Positions 7,411 through 16,075 of a stretch of DNA of 64,000 nucleotides are shown here, piece by piece (within the stretch, counting starts at the first letter, position 1; the number at the start of each line of letters is the position of its first letter). The stretch covers positions 62,001 through 126,000 of the forward strand of contig NZ_JAACFT010000011.1 in assembly GCF_029051685.1 (NCBI RefSeq), in the 5' to 3' direction. The notes under the pieces are model-generated. The model saw nothing but the letters and a program-made list of their open reading frames with translations, was not told the DNA's origin and ran no database searches. The translations under genes were made by a program, and so were the position numbers. The stretch is from Bradyrhizobium sp. CSA207. Lineage in GTDB: Bacteria > Pseudomonadota > Alphaproteobacteria > Rhizobiales > Xanthobacteraceae.

Positions 7411-8817
7411 ATGCTGCTGTTGCTTGGAGGCTTTCTCATCCTGATGCTGCTTGGCGTTCCCGTGGCGATCGCCATGGCTGCGTCGTCGCTGCTCTATATC
7501 CTGGTCAGCGGCGTGACGCCCGATGTCACGCTGGCGCAGCGCATGATCGCCGGCATCGAGAGCTTTCCGCTGCTCGCCGTGCCGTTCTTCATCCTGGCCG
7601 GCAACCTCATGAATATCGCCGGCGTCACCGGCCGCATCTACAAATTCGCCGTCGCGCTGGTCGGCTGGATGCGCGGCGGTCTCGGTCACGTCAACATCAT
7701 CGGCTCGGTGATCTTCTCCGGCATGTCCGGCACCGCGATCGCGGATGCCGCCGGCCTCGGCACCATCGAGATCAAGGCGATGAAGGATCACGGCTATTCC
7801 ACCGAGTTCTCGGTCGGCGTCACCGCGGCCTCGGCGACGCTCGGGCCGATCATCCCGCCGTCGCTGCCCTTCGTGATCTACGGCATGATGGCGAACGTTT
7901 CGATCGGCGCGCTGTTTTTGGGCGGCGTCATTCCCGGCGTCGTCCTGACCCTGCTGATGATGGCCACCGTCACCTATTTCGCCCACAAGAACAAATGGGG
8001 CAGCGACACGCCGTTCTCCTGGCCGCAGCTCGGCTCGGCCGGGCTCGAGATCGTCGTGGTGCTGAGCTTCCCGCTCGCGATCTGGCTGATGGTGGTTGCC
8101 GGCATGTCGACCAACATGGCGGTTGTCATCGGGCTCGGCGCGCTGCTCGCGATCGACTGGTACTTCGACTTCTCCGCGGTGATGGCGCTGATGGCGCCGG
8201 TGATCCTGATCGGCGGCATGACGCTCGGCTGGTTCACGCCGACGGAGGCCGCCGTCGCCGCCGTGATCTGGTCGCTGTTCCTGGGCCTCGTGCGCTACCG
8301 CACCATGACGCTTCAGACGGTGGCCAAGGCGACCTTCGACACCATCGAGACCACGGCCTCGGTGCTGTTCATCGTCACTGCCGCCTCGATCTTCGCCTGG
8401 CTGCTGACGGTGTCGCAGGCCGCGCAGATGCTTTCGGACTGGATGCTCAGCATCACCCACAACAAATGGGTGTTCCTGGCGCTCGCCAACATCCTGATCC
8501 TGTTCGTCGGCTGCTTCATCGATACCACGGCGGCGATCACCATTTTGGTGCCGATCCTGCTGCCGATCGTGCTCAAGCTCGGCATCGATCCGGTCCATTT
8601 CGGCCTGATCATGACGCTGAACCTGATGATCGGGCTGCTGCACCCGCCGCTCGGCATGGTGCTGTTCGTGCTGGCGCGTGTGGCAAAGCTCTCGGTCGAG
8701 CGAACGACGGTCGCGATTCTGCCCTGGCTGGTGCCGCTGATGCTCGCGCTGATCGCGATCACCTACATTCCCGAATTGACCCTCTGGCTGCCTAAATACA
8801 TGGGACTCTCCAAATGA
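7411..8817 (+). CDS. dctM: TRAP transporter large permease (DctM family)
   Basis: A 468-aa polytopic protein with about 12 hydrophobic segments, starting LLLLGGFLILMLLGVPVAI as DctM proteins do. Conserved DctM blocks are 'FFILAGNLMNIAGVTGRIYK', 'GHVNIIGSVIFSGMSGTAIA' and 'ASATLGPIIPPSLPFVIYG', plus 'GCFIDTTAAITILVPILLP' near the C-terminus. It is the Na+-coupled channel subunit working with DctP and DctQ. Its last 4 bases overlap the start of the dehydrogenase gene (ATGA), so uptake and catabolism are translationally coupled. Confidence 0.93.
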   Translation: MLLLLGGFLILMLLGVPVAIAMAASSLLYILVSGVTPDVTLAQRMIAGIESFPLLAVPFFILAGNLMNIAGVTGRIYKFAVALVGWMRGGLGHVNIIGSVIFSGMSGTAIADAAGLGTIEIKAMKDHGYSTEFSVGVTAASATLGPIIPPSLPFVIYGMMANVSIGALFLGGVIPGVVLTLLMMATVTYFAHKNKWGSDTPFSWPQLGSAGLEIVVVLSFPLAIWLMVVAGMSTNMAVVIGLGALLAIDWYFDFSAVMALMAPVILIGGMTLGWFTPTEAAVAAVIWSLFLGLVRYRTMTLQTVAKATFDTIETTASVLFIVTAASIFAWLLTVSQAAQMLSDWMLSITHNKWVFLALANILILFVGCFIDTTAAITILVPILLPIVLKLGIDPVHFGLIMTLNLMIGLLHPPLGMVLFVLARVAKLSVERTTVAILPWLVPLMLALIAITYIPELTLWLPKYMGLSK

Positions 8818-9863
8818 CATCCACAGCTCTCGCTGCAACCCTGTTCGGCCCCGAAGACCTGCGCATGGTCGAGCATCCGCTCGACGAGCTTGCATCCGGC
8901 ATGGTGCGCGTCCGATTCGGCGCCGGCGGCATCTGCGGCTCGGACATGCACTATTTCCGTCATGCCCGGACCGGCGATTTCGTCGTGAAGTCGCCGCTGG
9001 TACTCGGCCACGAGATCTCCGGCGAGGTCGTGGAGATCTCTGGATCCGCGTCGAACCTGAAGGTCGGTGACCGCGTCGCCGTCAACCCGTCGCGCTGGTG
9101 CGGCCATTGCGTCGCCTGCCGCGAGGGCCGGCCGAATCTCTGCGAGAACATCTACTTCATGGGCTCGGCCTCGAAGACGCCGCACATGCAGGGCGGCTTC
9201 GCCAACTATTTCGATGCGATCCCCGCGCAATGCGTGAAGATCCCTGATCACGTCTCCTATCAGGCCGCGGCGCTCGCCGAGCCGCTCGCGGTCTGCCTGC
9301 ACGCGGTCGCGCGCGCCGGCAACATCGAGGGCAAGCGCGGCATCATCTTCGGTGCCGGCCCGATCGGGCTGCTGACCATGCTCGCCGCGCGCCGCGCCGG
9401 CATGGCCGACATCACGGTCGCCGACATCGCGCCGGCCCCGCTTGCGTTCGCGAGCCGGCTCGGTGCGGAACATGTCGAGAATGTCTCGGGCGGGGAGGAA
9501 GGGCTGAAGGCGCAGGCTGCGTCGCGCCCCTACGATGTCGCGTTCGAGGTCTCGGGCACGGCCGCGGGCCTTGCCAGTGCTATTGGTATCGTCAGGCGCG
9601 GCGGCACGGTGGTGCAGATCGGCAATCTGCCGGGCGGGCAGATTCCCGTGCCGGCCAATGCGGTGATGGCCAAGGAGATCGACCTGCGCGGCTCGTTCCG
9701 TTTCGGCTTCGAGTTCATGACGGCGGTGGAGCTGATTGCCGACGGCAGCGTCGATGTGTTGTCGCTGGTCACCGCCGAGCGGCCGCTGTCGACTGCGCCG
9801 GACGCGCTGCGGCTGGCGCTCGACCGCTCGCAGAGCGTCAAGGTCGTGCTGACTGCAAACTGA
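8814..9863 (+). CDS. idnD: Zinc-dependent alcohol dehydrogenase, probable L-idonate 5-dehydrogenase
   Basis: A 349-aa medium-chain dehydrogenase. The catalytic zinc site appears in 'GGICGSDMHYFRHA' and 'VLGHEISGEV', the structural zinc cysteines in 'CGHCVACREGRPNLCENI', and the NAD fold in 'GIIFGAGPIGLLTML'. The 'CGSDMHYFRHARTGDFVV' stretch is typical of L-idonate 5-dehydrogenases. Its place between a TRAP transporter and mannonate dehydratase suggests oxidation of an aldonate such as idonate or gulonate to a keto acid. Other polyol or sugar-acid substrates are possible. It starts inside dctM. Confidence 0.8.
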   Translation: MTSTALAATLFGPEDLRMVEHPLDELASGMVRVRFGAGGICGSDMHYFRHARTGDFVVKSPLVLGHEISGEVVEISGSASNLKVGDRVAVNPSRWCGHCVACREGRPNLCENIYFMGSASKTPHMQGGFANYFDAIPAQCVKIPDHVSYQAAALAEPLAVCLHAVARAGNIEGKRGIIFGAGPIGLLTMLAARRAGMADITVADIAPAPLAFASRLGAEHVENVSGGEEGLKAQAASRPYDVAFEVSGTAAGLASAIGIVRRGGTVVQIGNLPGGQIPVPANAVMAKEIDLRGSFRFGFEFMTAVELIADGSVDVLSLVTAERPLSTAPDALRLALDRSQSVKVVLTAN

Positions 9864-9878
9864 TCCGGGAGATTCTTG

Positions 9879-11069
9879 ATGATGTTGCAGGGATGGCGCT
9901 GGTACGGGCCCGATGATCCCGTATCGCTCGACGATGTCAGGCAGGCCGGCGCGACGGACATCGTCTCGGCGCTGCACCAGGTGCCGATCGGCGAGGCCTG
10001 GACGCGCAAGGCGGTCGAGGAGCGCAAGAATTTCATCGAGCACGGCCAGCCTGGCCGCTCGCCCTTGAGCTGGTCGGTCGTGGAGTCGATCCCGATCCCA
10101 GACGACGTCAAGCGGCTCGGCGGCAAGGCGACGCGCTCGATCGAAACCTGGATCGCGAGCCTCGAGGCCGTGGCCGCCGCAGGCATCAAGATCATCTGCT
10201 ACAACTTCATGCCGGTGGTCGACTGGTGCCGCACCGATCTGGAATGGGAGCTGCCGAACGGCGCCCGCGCCATGCGCTTCGACCAGGACCGCTTTGCCGC
10301 GTTCGAGTTGCACATCCTGAAGCGCCCCGCCGCAGCTCAGGAGTATTCGCCGGAGCAGCAGGCGCGCGCGACAAAGCTCTTCGAGAAGATGAGCCAGGCT
10401 GACATTGACTATCTCGTCATGGTCATCGCTAGCGCGCTACCGGGCTCGACCACCGAGCCGATGACGATCCCGCAATTTCGCGACCGGCTCGAGCAATACC
10501 GCGACATCACGCCAGACATCCTGCGCCTGCATCTGGCCGAGTTCCTTGAGCGCGTCGCGCCGGTGGCCGAGCAGCTCGGCGTCTCACTGACGCTGCACCC
10601 GGACGATCCGCCGCGCCCCCTATTCGGGCTGCCGCGCGTCGCCTCCACCGCCGACGACTACCAGGCGCTGTTCGATGCCGTGCCGTCGAAGGCCAACGGC
10701 ATCTGCCTGTGCACGGGCTCCCTCGGTGTCCGCGCCGGCAACAACCTGCCCGAGATGGCCGAACGCTTCGGCCCGCGCATCGCGTTTGCGCATTTGCGCG
10801 CGACCAAGCGCGAGGCGGACGGCCTGTCGTTCTACGAATCCGATCATCTCGACGGCGACGTCGACATGACCGCGGTGCTCAAAGCGCTGCTGAAGGAGAA
10901 CGCGCGGCGTTCGCCGGACCGGCAGATCGTGTTCCGGCCCGATCACGGCCACCGCATGCTCGACGATCTCGCCGCGACCAAGCGCACCAATCCCGGCTAC
11001 ACCGCGATCGGCCGCCTGCGCGGCCTCGCCGAGCTCCGCGGCGCCATCCGAGCGATCGAGCATGGATAG
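9879..11069 (+). CDS. uxuA: Mannonate dehydratase
   Basis: This 396-aa protein matches the usual UxuA length and carries its blocks: 'WRWYGPDDPVSLDDVRQAGA' with 'DIVSALHQVPIGEAW' near the start, 'IICYNFMPVVDWCRTDLEW', 'LTLHPDDPPRPLFGLPRV', 'CTGSLGVRAGNNL' and 'FRPDHGHRMLDD'. The conserved His, Cys and Asp residues ligate a divalent metal. It dehydrates D-mannonate to 2-keto-3-deoxygluconate. The kinase and aldolase that would follow are not in this window. The start is ATG 9879, after GGGAGA; ATG 9882 and TTG 9876 are alternatives. Confidence 0.92.
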   Translation: MMLQGWRWYGPDDPVSLDDVRQAGATDIVSALHQVPIGEAWTRKAVEERKNFIEHGQPGRSPLSWSVVESIPIPDDVKRLGGKATRSIETWIASLEAVAAAGIKIICYNFMPVVDWCRTDLEWELPNGARAMRFDQDRFAAFELHILKRPAAAQEYSPEQQARATKLFEKMSQADIDYLVMVIASALPGSTTEPMTIPQFRDRLEQYRDITPDILRLHLAEFLERVAPVAEQLGVSLTLHPDDPPRPLFGLPRVASTADDYQALFDAVPSKANGICLCTGSLGVRAGNNLPEMAERFGPRIAFAHLRATKREADGLSFYESDHLDGDVDMTAVLKALLKENARRSPDRQIVFRPDHGHRMLDDLAATKRTNPGYTAIGRLRGLAELRGAIRAIEHG

Positions 11070-11426
11070 CCGGCTACTTGTCTCGCAAGGGGATGGCCGC
11101 ACACACCGCTGTCATGCCCCGGCTTGACCGGGGCATCCAGTACGCTGTGGCGTCTCGGTTCGAATCACAACCGCCTCTGGAATACTGGATCGCCCGGTCG
11201 GAGCCGGGCGATGACAGCGAGTACGTGGTGACCATGGTGCCCCTCGGGCAAAACAGCAAAGCGCCGAGCCTCGGTAAGATACGCCGCGAGAATGCAGAGC
11301 CGCCTCTGCTGTCATGCCCGTAGGCCGTTTCAGCCTTGCACCGCCTGACGGTCTATTCTACGCCACCTCAGGATAAAAGTTGCGCGAGGCGGTGATGCGC
11401 ATCGCCAAAGCCTGCAGGGAGCTATC
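11070..11426. other. Intergenic region between uxuA and the ThDP-enzyme gene
   Basis: The region holds one palindromic repeat (11110-11218), a further half copy beginning CTGTCATGCCCGTAGG near 11310, and the promoter region of the gene at 11427. No convincing coding sequence is seen. Confidence 0.6.
11110..11218. repeat. Palindromic intergenic repeat (family C)
   Basis: Outer arms GTCATGCCCCGGC and GCCGGGCGATGACAG enclose two hairpins (CCCCGGCTTGACCGGGG and CGCCCGGTCGGAGCCGGGCG) separated by GCATCCAGTA...TACTGGATCG. Related copies are at 15943-16050, 38349-38433 and 53295-53377. Confidence 0.8.
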
Positions 11427-13088
11427 ATGACCATTCGCAACACCCGCACCGGGGGCCAGATCCTGATCGACCAGCTGGTCGCCCAGGGCGTCGAGCGCGT
11501 CACCTGCGTGCCGGGCGAGAGCTATCTTGCGGCGCTCGACGCGCTGCATGACAGCCCGATCGACGTCATGATCTGCCGCGCCGAGGGCGGCGCCGCGATG
11601 ATGGCGGAGGCCTATGGCAAGCTCACGGGCAGGCCCGGAATCTGCTTCGTCACCCGCGGCCCGGGCGCGACGAATGCCAGCCACGGCGTCCACATCGCCA
11701 TGCAGGATTCGACGCCGATGATCCTGTTCGTCGGCCAGGTCGATACCGGCATGCGCGAGCGCGAGGCGTTCCAGGAGCTCGACTACAAGGCGGTGTTCGG
11801 CACCATGGCGAAATGGGCGGTCGAGATCGACCGTCCCGATCGCATACCGGAGCTGGTCGCGCGCGCCTTCCGCGTTGCGATGCAGGGCCGTCCGGGCCCC
11901 GTGGTGATCTCGCTGCCGGAGAACATGCTGACGGAAACCGCAGCTGTCGCCGATGCCATGCGGATCGAGCCGGCGGTGAGCTGGCCGGCGCCCGCCGACA
12001 TCGAACGCGTCCGCGCCATGCTCGCGAGCGCGAAGGCGCCGCTGGTCATCCTCGGCGGCTCGCGCTGGACGGATGAAGCGACCAGAAGCATCGCGCGTTT
12101 CGCCGAGCGGTTCGACCTGCCGGTCGCGACCTCGTTCCGGCGGGCATCGCTGATCGACGCCGATCATTCGCATTATGCCGGCGATCTCGGCATCGGGCCG
12201 AGCCCGGGGCTGAAGGCCCGCATCGAGGGCGCCGACGTCGTTCTTCTCATCGGCGGCCGCATGTCGGAAATGCCGTCGTCATCCTACACGCTGCTGGACA
12301 TTCCCACCCCGCAACAGCAGCTGATCCACGTCCACCCCGGCTCCGAAGAGCTCGGCCGCGTCTACCAGCCGGCGCTGGCGATCCAGGCGACGCCGGCCGC
12401 GTTCGCCGCCGCAGTCGAGACGCTGAGGCCTTCGGCCGCGCCGGCCTGGAAGGGCGAGGCGGCGAAAGCGCATGCCGATTATCTCGCCTGGACGGAGAAA
12501 GCGCGCGAACTGCCGGGCGCGTTCCAGTATGGTCAGGTCATGACCTGGCTGCGCGACCGCCTGCCCAAGGACGCGATCGTCTGCAACGGCGCCGGCAACT
12601 ATGCCGGCTGGATCCATCGCCATCACCGCTTCCACAGCTTTGCCGCCCAGCTCGCGCCGACCTCGGGCTCGATGGGTTATGGCGTGCCGGCCGCGGTGCT
12701 CGCCAAGCGGCAATATCCGGATCGGACCGTCGTCGCCTTCGCCGGCGATGGCTGCTTCCTGATGAACGGCCAGGAGTTCGCGACCGCCGTGCAGTACGAC
12801 GCGCCGCTCGTCGTCATCGTCGTCGACAATTCGCAATACGGCACCATCCGCATGCACCAGGAGCGCGACTATCCCGGCCGCGTGGTCGGCACCCAGCTCA
12901 AGAACCCGGATTTTGCGATGTACGCAAAAGCGTTCGGCGGCCATGGCGAGCGTGTCGAGCGCACCGAAGAATTTGCGCCGGCGTTCGAGCGCGCGCTCGC
13001 CTCGGGCAAGCCGTCGATCCTGCATTGCATCATCGATCCGCGCGCGATGTCGGTCAGCAAGGATTTCGCGCCCGCGGTGAAGGCGTAA
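11427..13088 (+). CDS. Thiamine-diphosphate-dependent enzyme, acetolactate-synthase-like
   Basis: A 553-aa protein with the three-domain ThDP layout. The N-terminal pyrimidine domain holds the catalytic glutamate in 'ICRAEGGAAMMAEAYGKLTG' and 'TRGPGATNASHGVHIAMQDS'. The middle domain covers about 190-330. The C-terminal domain binds ThDP-Mg through GDG...N in 'AFAGDGCFLMNGQEFATA' and 'VVDNSQYGTIRMHQ'. The family includes acetolactate synthases and 2-keto-acid decarboxylases. No small regulatory subunit lies nearby, so a catabolic decarboxylase or carboligase role is more likely than branched-chain biosynthesis. It heads a run of four same-strand genes. Confidence 0.85.
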   Translation: MTIRNTRTGGQILIDQLVAQGVERVTCVPGESYLAALDALHDSPIDVMICRAEGGAAMMAEAYGKLTGRPGICFVTRGPGATNASHGVHIAMQDSTPMILFVGQVDTGMREREAFQELDYKAVFGTMAKWAVEIDRPDRIPELVARAFRVAMQGRPGPVVISLPENMLTETAAVADAMRIEPAVSWPAPADIERVRAMLASAKAPLVILGGSRWTDEATRSIARFAERFDLPVATSFRRASLIDADHSHYAGDLGIGPSPGLKARIEGADVVLLIGGRMSEMPSSSYTLLDIPTPQQQLIHVHPGSEELGRVYQPALAIQATPAAFAAAVETLRPSAAPAWKGEAAKAHADYLAWTEKARELPGAFQYGQVMTWLRDRLPKDAIVCNGAGNYAGWIHRHHRFHSFAAQLAPTSGSMGYGVPAAVLAKRQYPDRTVVAFAGDGCFLMNGQEFATAVQYDAPLVVIVVDNSQYGTIRMHQERDYPGRVVGTQLKNPDFAMYAKAFGGHGERVERTEEFAPAFERALASGKPSILHCIIDPRAMSVSKDFAPAVKA

Positions 13089-13091
13089 GCG

Positions 13092-14357
13092 ATGTCGCAA
13101 AGCCGCCACGTCGCCATCATCGGTGCCGGCGCGGTCGGCGTGATCAGCGCCATCGAGGCGCTGCGCGAGGGCCATCGCGTCACGCTGATCGATCCGGGCG
13201 ATCCTGGTGGCGAACAGGCGGCGAGCTATGGCAATGCCGGTTGGCTCTCCTCGCATTCGGTGATTCCCCCGGCAGAGCCTGGCGTCTGGAAGAAGGTGCC
13301 GTTCTATCTGATGGACCCGCTCGGGCCGCTGGCGATCCGCTGGTCCTACTTGCCGAAGGCCTTGCCCTGGCTGATCAGATATCTGCTCTCGGGCTGGACC
13401 GAGGCGCGCGTCGAGAAGACCGCGTTTGCGCTGCGCGACCTCTTGAAGGACGCGCCGCTCCTGCACAGGAAGCTTGCGGAGGAGGCCGGTGTTCCAGAAT
13501 TGATCGAGCGCAACGGCGTGATGCACGTGTTCCCATCGCGGGGCAATTTCGACGGTGATCTCGGCTGGCGCCTGCGCAAGCGCGTCGGCGTCAAGTGGCT
13601 CGAGCTTGATGCCAACGAAATGCGTCAGCGCGAGCCGGATTTGCACCCGCGCTATACCTTTGGCGTGGTGGTGGAGGAAGCCGGACGCTGCCGCGATCCC
13701 GGTGCTTACGTTGCGGCCCTTGCCAATCATGCGCTTGCGAGCGGCGTGAATCTCGTCCGCGCCAAGGCAACGGGCCTCAAGCTCAACGGCAACAAGCTCG
13801 TGGCTGTTCTCACCGAAACCGGCGAGGTTCCTTGCGATGCTGCGGTTATCGCCGCGGGCGCCCGATCGAAGCAGCTCACCGCATCCGTCGGCGATCCGCT
13901 GCCGCTCGAGACCGAGCGCGGCTACCACGTCATGATCGAAAATCCCGAGTCCGGTCCACGCGGCTCGATGATGGCGTCCGATGCCAAGATGGTTGTGAAC
14001 TGGACCGACAAGGGCCTGCGCGCTGCCGGCACCGTCGAGATCGCCGGCCTCGAGGTCGAACCGAACTGGAAGCGCGCCGAGATTTTGCGCGATCATCTGC
14101 TCAGCATGTTCCCGAAACTGCCGAAGGATATTCCGGCCTCGCGCATCAAGACCTGGTTCGGTCATCGCCCGAGCATGCCCGACGGCCGCCCCTGCATCGG
14201 CTATGCGCGGGCCTCGCGCGATATCGTCTATGCCTTCGGCCACGGCCATATCGGCCTGGTCGGCTCAGCCCGCACCGGCCGCCTCGTCGCGCAGCTTCTG
14301 AGCGGCAAGACGCCTGAGATTCCGCTGGCGCCGTTCGCGCCCGACCGTTTCCTCTGA
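13092..14357 (+). CDS. FAD-dependent oxidoreductase, D-amino-acid-dehydrogenase (DadA)-like
   Basis: A 421-aa DAO-family protein with the FAD dinucleotide fold at its start ('HVAIIGAGAVGVISAIEALR' then 'GHRVTLIDPG') and the second FAD block near the end ('YAFGHGHIGLVGSARTGRLV'). The C-terminal 'WFGHRPSMPDGRPCIG' is the DadA-type substrate loop. Such enzymes oxidise D-amino acids or N-methyl amines to 2-keto acids and pass electrons to the respiratory chain. It starts 3 bases after the ThDP-enzyme stop, so they form one operon; a keto acid made here could feed that enzyme. Confidence 0.85.
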   Translation: MSQSRHVAIIGAGAVGVISAIEALREGHRVTLIDPGDPGGEQAASYGNAGWLSSHSVIPPAEPGVWKKVPFYLMDPLGPLAIRWSYLPKALPWLIRYLLSGWTEARVEKTAFALRDLLKDAPLLHRKLAEEAGVPELIERNGVMHVFPSRGNFDGDLGWRLRKRVGVKWLELDANEMRQREPDLHPRYTFGVVVEEAGRCRDPGAYVAALANHALASGVNLVRAKATGLKLNGNKLVAVLTETGEVPCDAAVIAAGARSKQLTASVGDPLPLETERGYHVMIENPESGPRGSMMASDAKMVVNWTDKGLRAAGTVEIAGLEVEPNWKRAEILRDHLLSMFPKLPKDIPASRIKTWFGHRPSMPDGRPCIGYARASRDIVYAFGHGHIGLVGSARTGRLVAQLLSGKTPEIPLAPFAPDRFL

Positions 14358-14366
14358 GGCCGCAGC

Positions 14367-15110
14367 ATGACCACTCCAGCCAATTCATCTTCCCGCATCG
14401 CCCGTGGCGGCAAGGCCATCTATGGGGCGCCGCTCGGCATCTTGATGCTTGAAGCGCGCTTCCCTCGCATTCCCGGCGACATGGGCAACGGCACGACCTG
14501 GCCGTTTCCAGTGCTCTATCGCGTGGTAAGCGGGGCAACGCCGGAGAAGGTGGTGCTGAAGGGCGCGGCCGGCCTGCTGCCGGATTTCATCGATGCGGCA
14601 AAGGACCTGGTGCGGCTAGGGGCCGAGGCGATCACCACCAATTGCGGCTTCCTCTCGCTGTTCCAGAGGGAGATCGGGGCCGCCGTCGGCGTTCCCGTTG
14701 CGACCTCGTCGCTGATGCAGGTGCCCTGGGTGCAGGCGACCTTGCCGCCGGGCAAGCGCGTCGGCCTCGTCACGGTGTCGGGCTCGACCTTGACGCCGGC
14801 CCATCTCGAAGGTGCCGGCGTGCCGATGGACACGCCGCTGGTCGGCACCGAGAACGGCAAGGAGTTTTTCCGTGTCCTGATCAAGGCGGAGAAGGACGAT
14901 ATGGACATCGCGCAAGCCGAGCGCGACGTGGTCGAGGCCGGCAAGGAGCTCGTCGCCAGGCATCCGGACGTCGGCGCCATCGTGCTCGAATGCACCAACA
15001 TGCCGCCTTATGCGGCGGCATTACAGGCCGAAGTCGGGCTGCCCGTGTATGACATCTATTCCATGATCACCTGGTTTCATGCTGGACTGCGCCCGCGCGT
15101 GTTTGGCTGA
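14367..15110 (+). CDS. Aspartate/glutamate racemase-family protein
   Basis: A 247-aa protein of the Asp/Glu/hydantoin racemase fold. Both reactive cysteines expected for this fold are visible, in 'GAEAITTNCGFLSLFQ' and 'IVLECTNMPPYAAAL'. The family includes amino-acid racemases, hydantoin racemase and maleate isomerase. It follows the DadA-like gene by 9 bases. A racemase supplying a D-amino acid to a D-amino-acid dehydrogenase would make a coherent step, but the substrate is not visible in the sequence. Confidence 0.8.
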   Translation: MTTPANSSSRIARGGKAIYGAPLGILMLEARFPRIPGDMGNGTTWPFPVLYRVVSGATPEKVVLKGAAGLLPDFIDAAKDLVRLGAEAITTNCGFLSLFQREIGAAVGVPVATSSLMQVPWVQATLPPGKRVGLVTVSGSTLTPAHLEGAGVPMDTPLVGTENGKEFFRVLIKAEKDDMDIAQAERDVVEAGKELVARHPDVGAIVLECTNMPPYAAALQAEVGLPVYDIYSMITWFHAGLRPRVFG

Positions 15111-15149
15111 TCGCAACAATCGAAGCGATGTGAGCAATTGGAGGCAGAC

Positions 15150-15929
15150 ATGAAACTATCCGGCAAGGTCGCCGCCATCACGGGCGCGGCGCGCGGCATC
15201 GGCAAGGCCTGCGCGAAGAGATTCTTGGACGACGGCGTCAAGGTCGTCATCTCGGATGTCGATACCGATGGCCTGGCCGCGACGGCGGCCGAGCTCGGCC
15301 GGCCGGATGCCCTGCGCGCGGTCCCCGGCAATGTCGCCAAGCGGGTGGACGTGGATCAGATCGTTGCGACGGCCGCAAAGGAGTTCGGCCGGCTCGACAT
15401 CATGGTCAACAATGCCGGCGTCGCCCGCAACCAGGACATCCTGGATATCTCCGAGCAGGATTTCGACGACGTCATCGCCATCAACTTGAAAGGCGCTTTG
15501 TTCGGCGTGCAGGCGGCGGCCAGGCAGATGATCGCGCAAGGCGGCGGCGGGGTCATCATCAACATGTCCTCGGTCAATGCGCTGCTCGCGATCCCGACGC
15601 TTGCGACTTACGCCATCTCAAAAGGCGGCATGAAGCAGCTCACGAGCGTCGCCGCGGTGGCGCTGGCCCCGCACAACATCCGCGTCGTCGCGGTCGGGCC
15701 CGGAACGATTTTGACCGACATGGTGGCGTCAGCGATCTTCAATTCCGAGGATGCCCGGCGCGGCGTGATGTCGCGAACGCCGATCGGCCGCGGCGGCGAG
15801 CCGAGCGAGGTCGCCTCCGTCGTTGCATTCCTCGCCAGCGACGATGCGTCCTACATCACGGGCCAGACGATCTATCCGGATGGCGGGCGGCTGATCCTGA
15901 ACTACACGGTGCCGGTGAAGGAGAAGTAG
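15150..15929 (+). CDS. Short-chain dehydrogenase/reductase
   Basis: A 259-aa classical SDR. It shows the cofactor motif 'TGAARGIGKACA', an acidic residue after strand 2 ('VVISDVDTDG') suggesting NAD preference, 'NNAG', and the catalytic S-x12-Y-x3-K in 'MSSVNALLAIPTLATYAISK'. It ends with the common 'ITGQTIYPDGGRLILNY'. The ATG at 15150 follows GGAGG; the frame is open 4 codons further. It ends the four-gene forward run. Substrate unknown. Confidence 0.85.
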   Translation: MKLSGKVAAITGAARGIGKACAKRFLDDGVKVVISDVDTDGLAATAAELGRPDALRAVPGNVAKRVDVDQIVATAAKEFGRLDIMVNNAGVARNQDILDISEQDFDDVIAINLKGALFGVQAAARQMIAQGGGGVIINMSSVNALLAIPTLATYAISKGGMKQLTSVAAVALAPHNIRVVAVGPGTILTDMVASAIFNSEDARRGVMSRTPIGRGGEPSEVASVVAFLASDDASYITGQTIYPDGGRLILNYTVPVKEK

Positions 15930-15942
15930 CTGCCACACTCTC

Positions 15943-16050
15943 GCTGTCATCGCCCGGCCTCGACCGGGCGATCCAGTATTCCGTGACGTCTGCGACTAAA
16001 CCGAGAGGCTGCGGCGTACTGGATGCCCCGCCTTCGCGGGGCATGACAGC
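15943..16050. repeat. Palindromic intergenic repeat (family C)
   Basis: Outer arms GCTGTCATCGCCCGG and CGGGGCATGACAGC enclose hairpins CGCCCGGCCTCGACCGGGCG and GCCCCGCCTTCGCGGGGC, with ATCCAGTA...TACTGGAT in between. It lies between convergent genes, inverted relative to the copy at 11110-11218. Confidence 0.8.
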
Positions 16051-16075
16051 GTTGATTGTGGCAAGCAGCGCAACC

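Noticed and set aside
7258..8895. 545-codon open frame opposite dctM
   Set aside because: Its product is extremely rich in Arg, Asp, His and Gln with no domain, the usual antisense shadow of a GC-rich membrane-protein gene.
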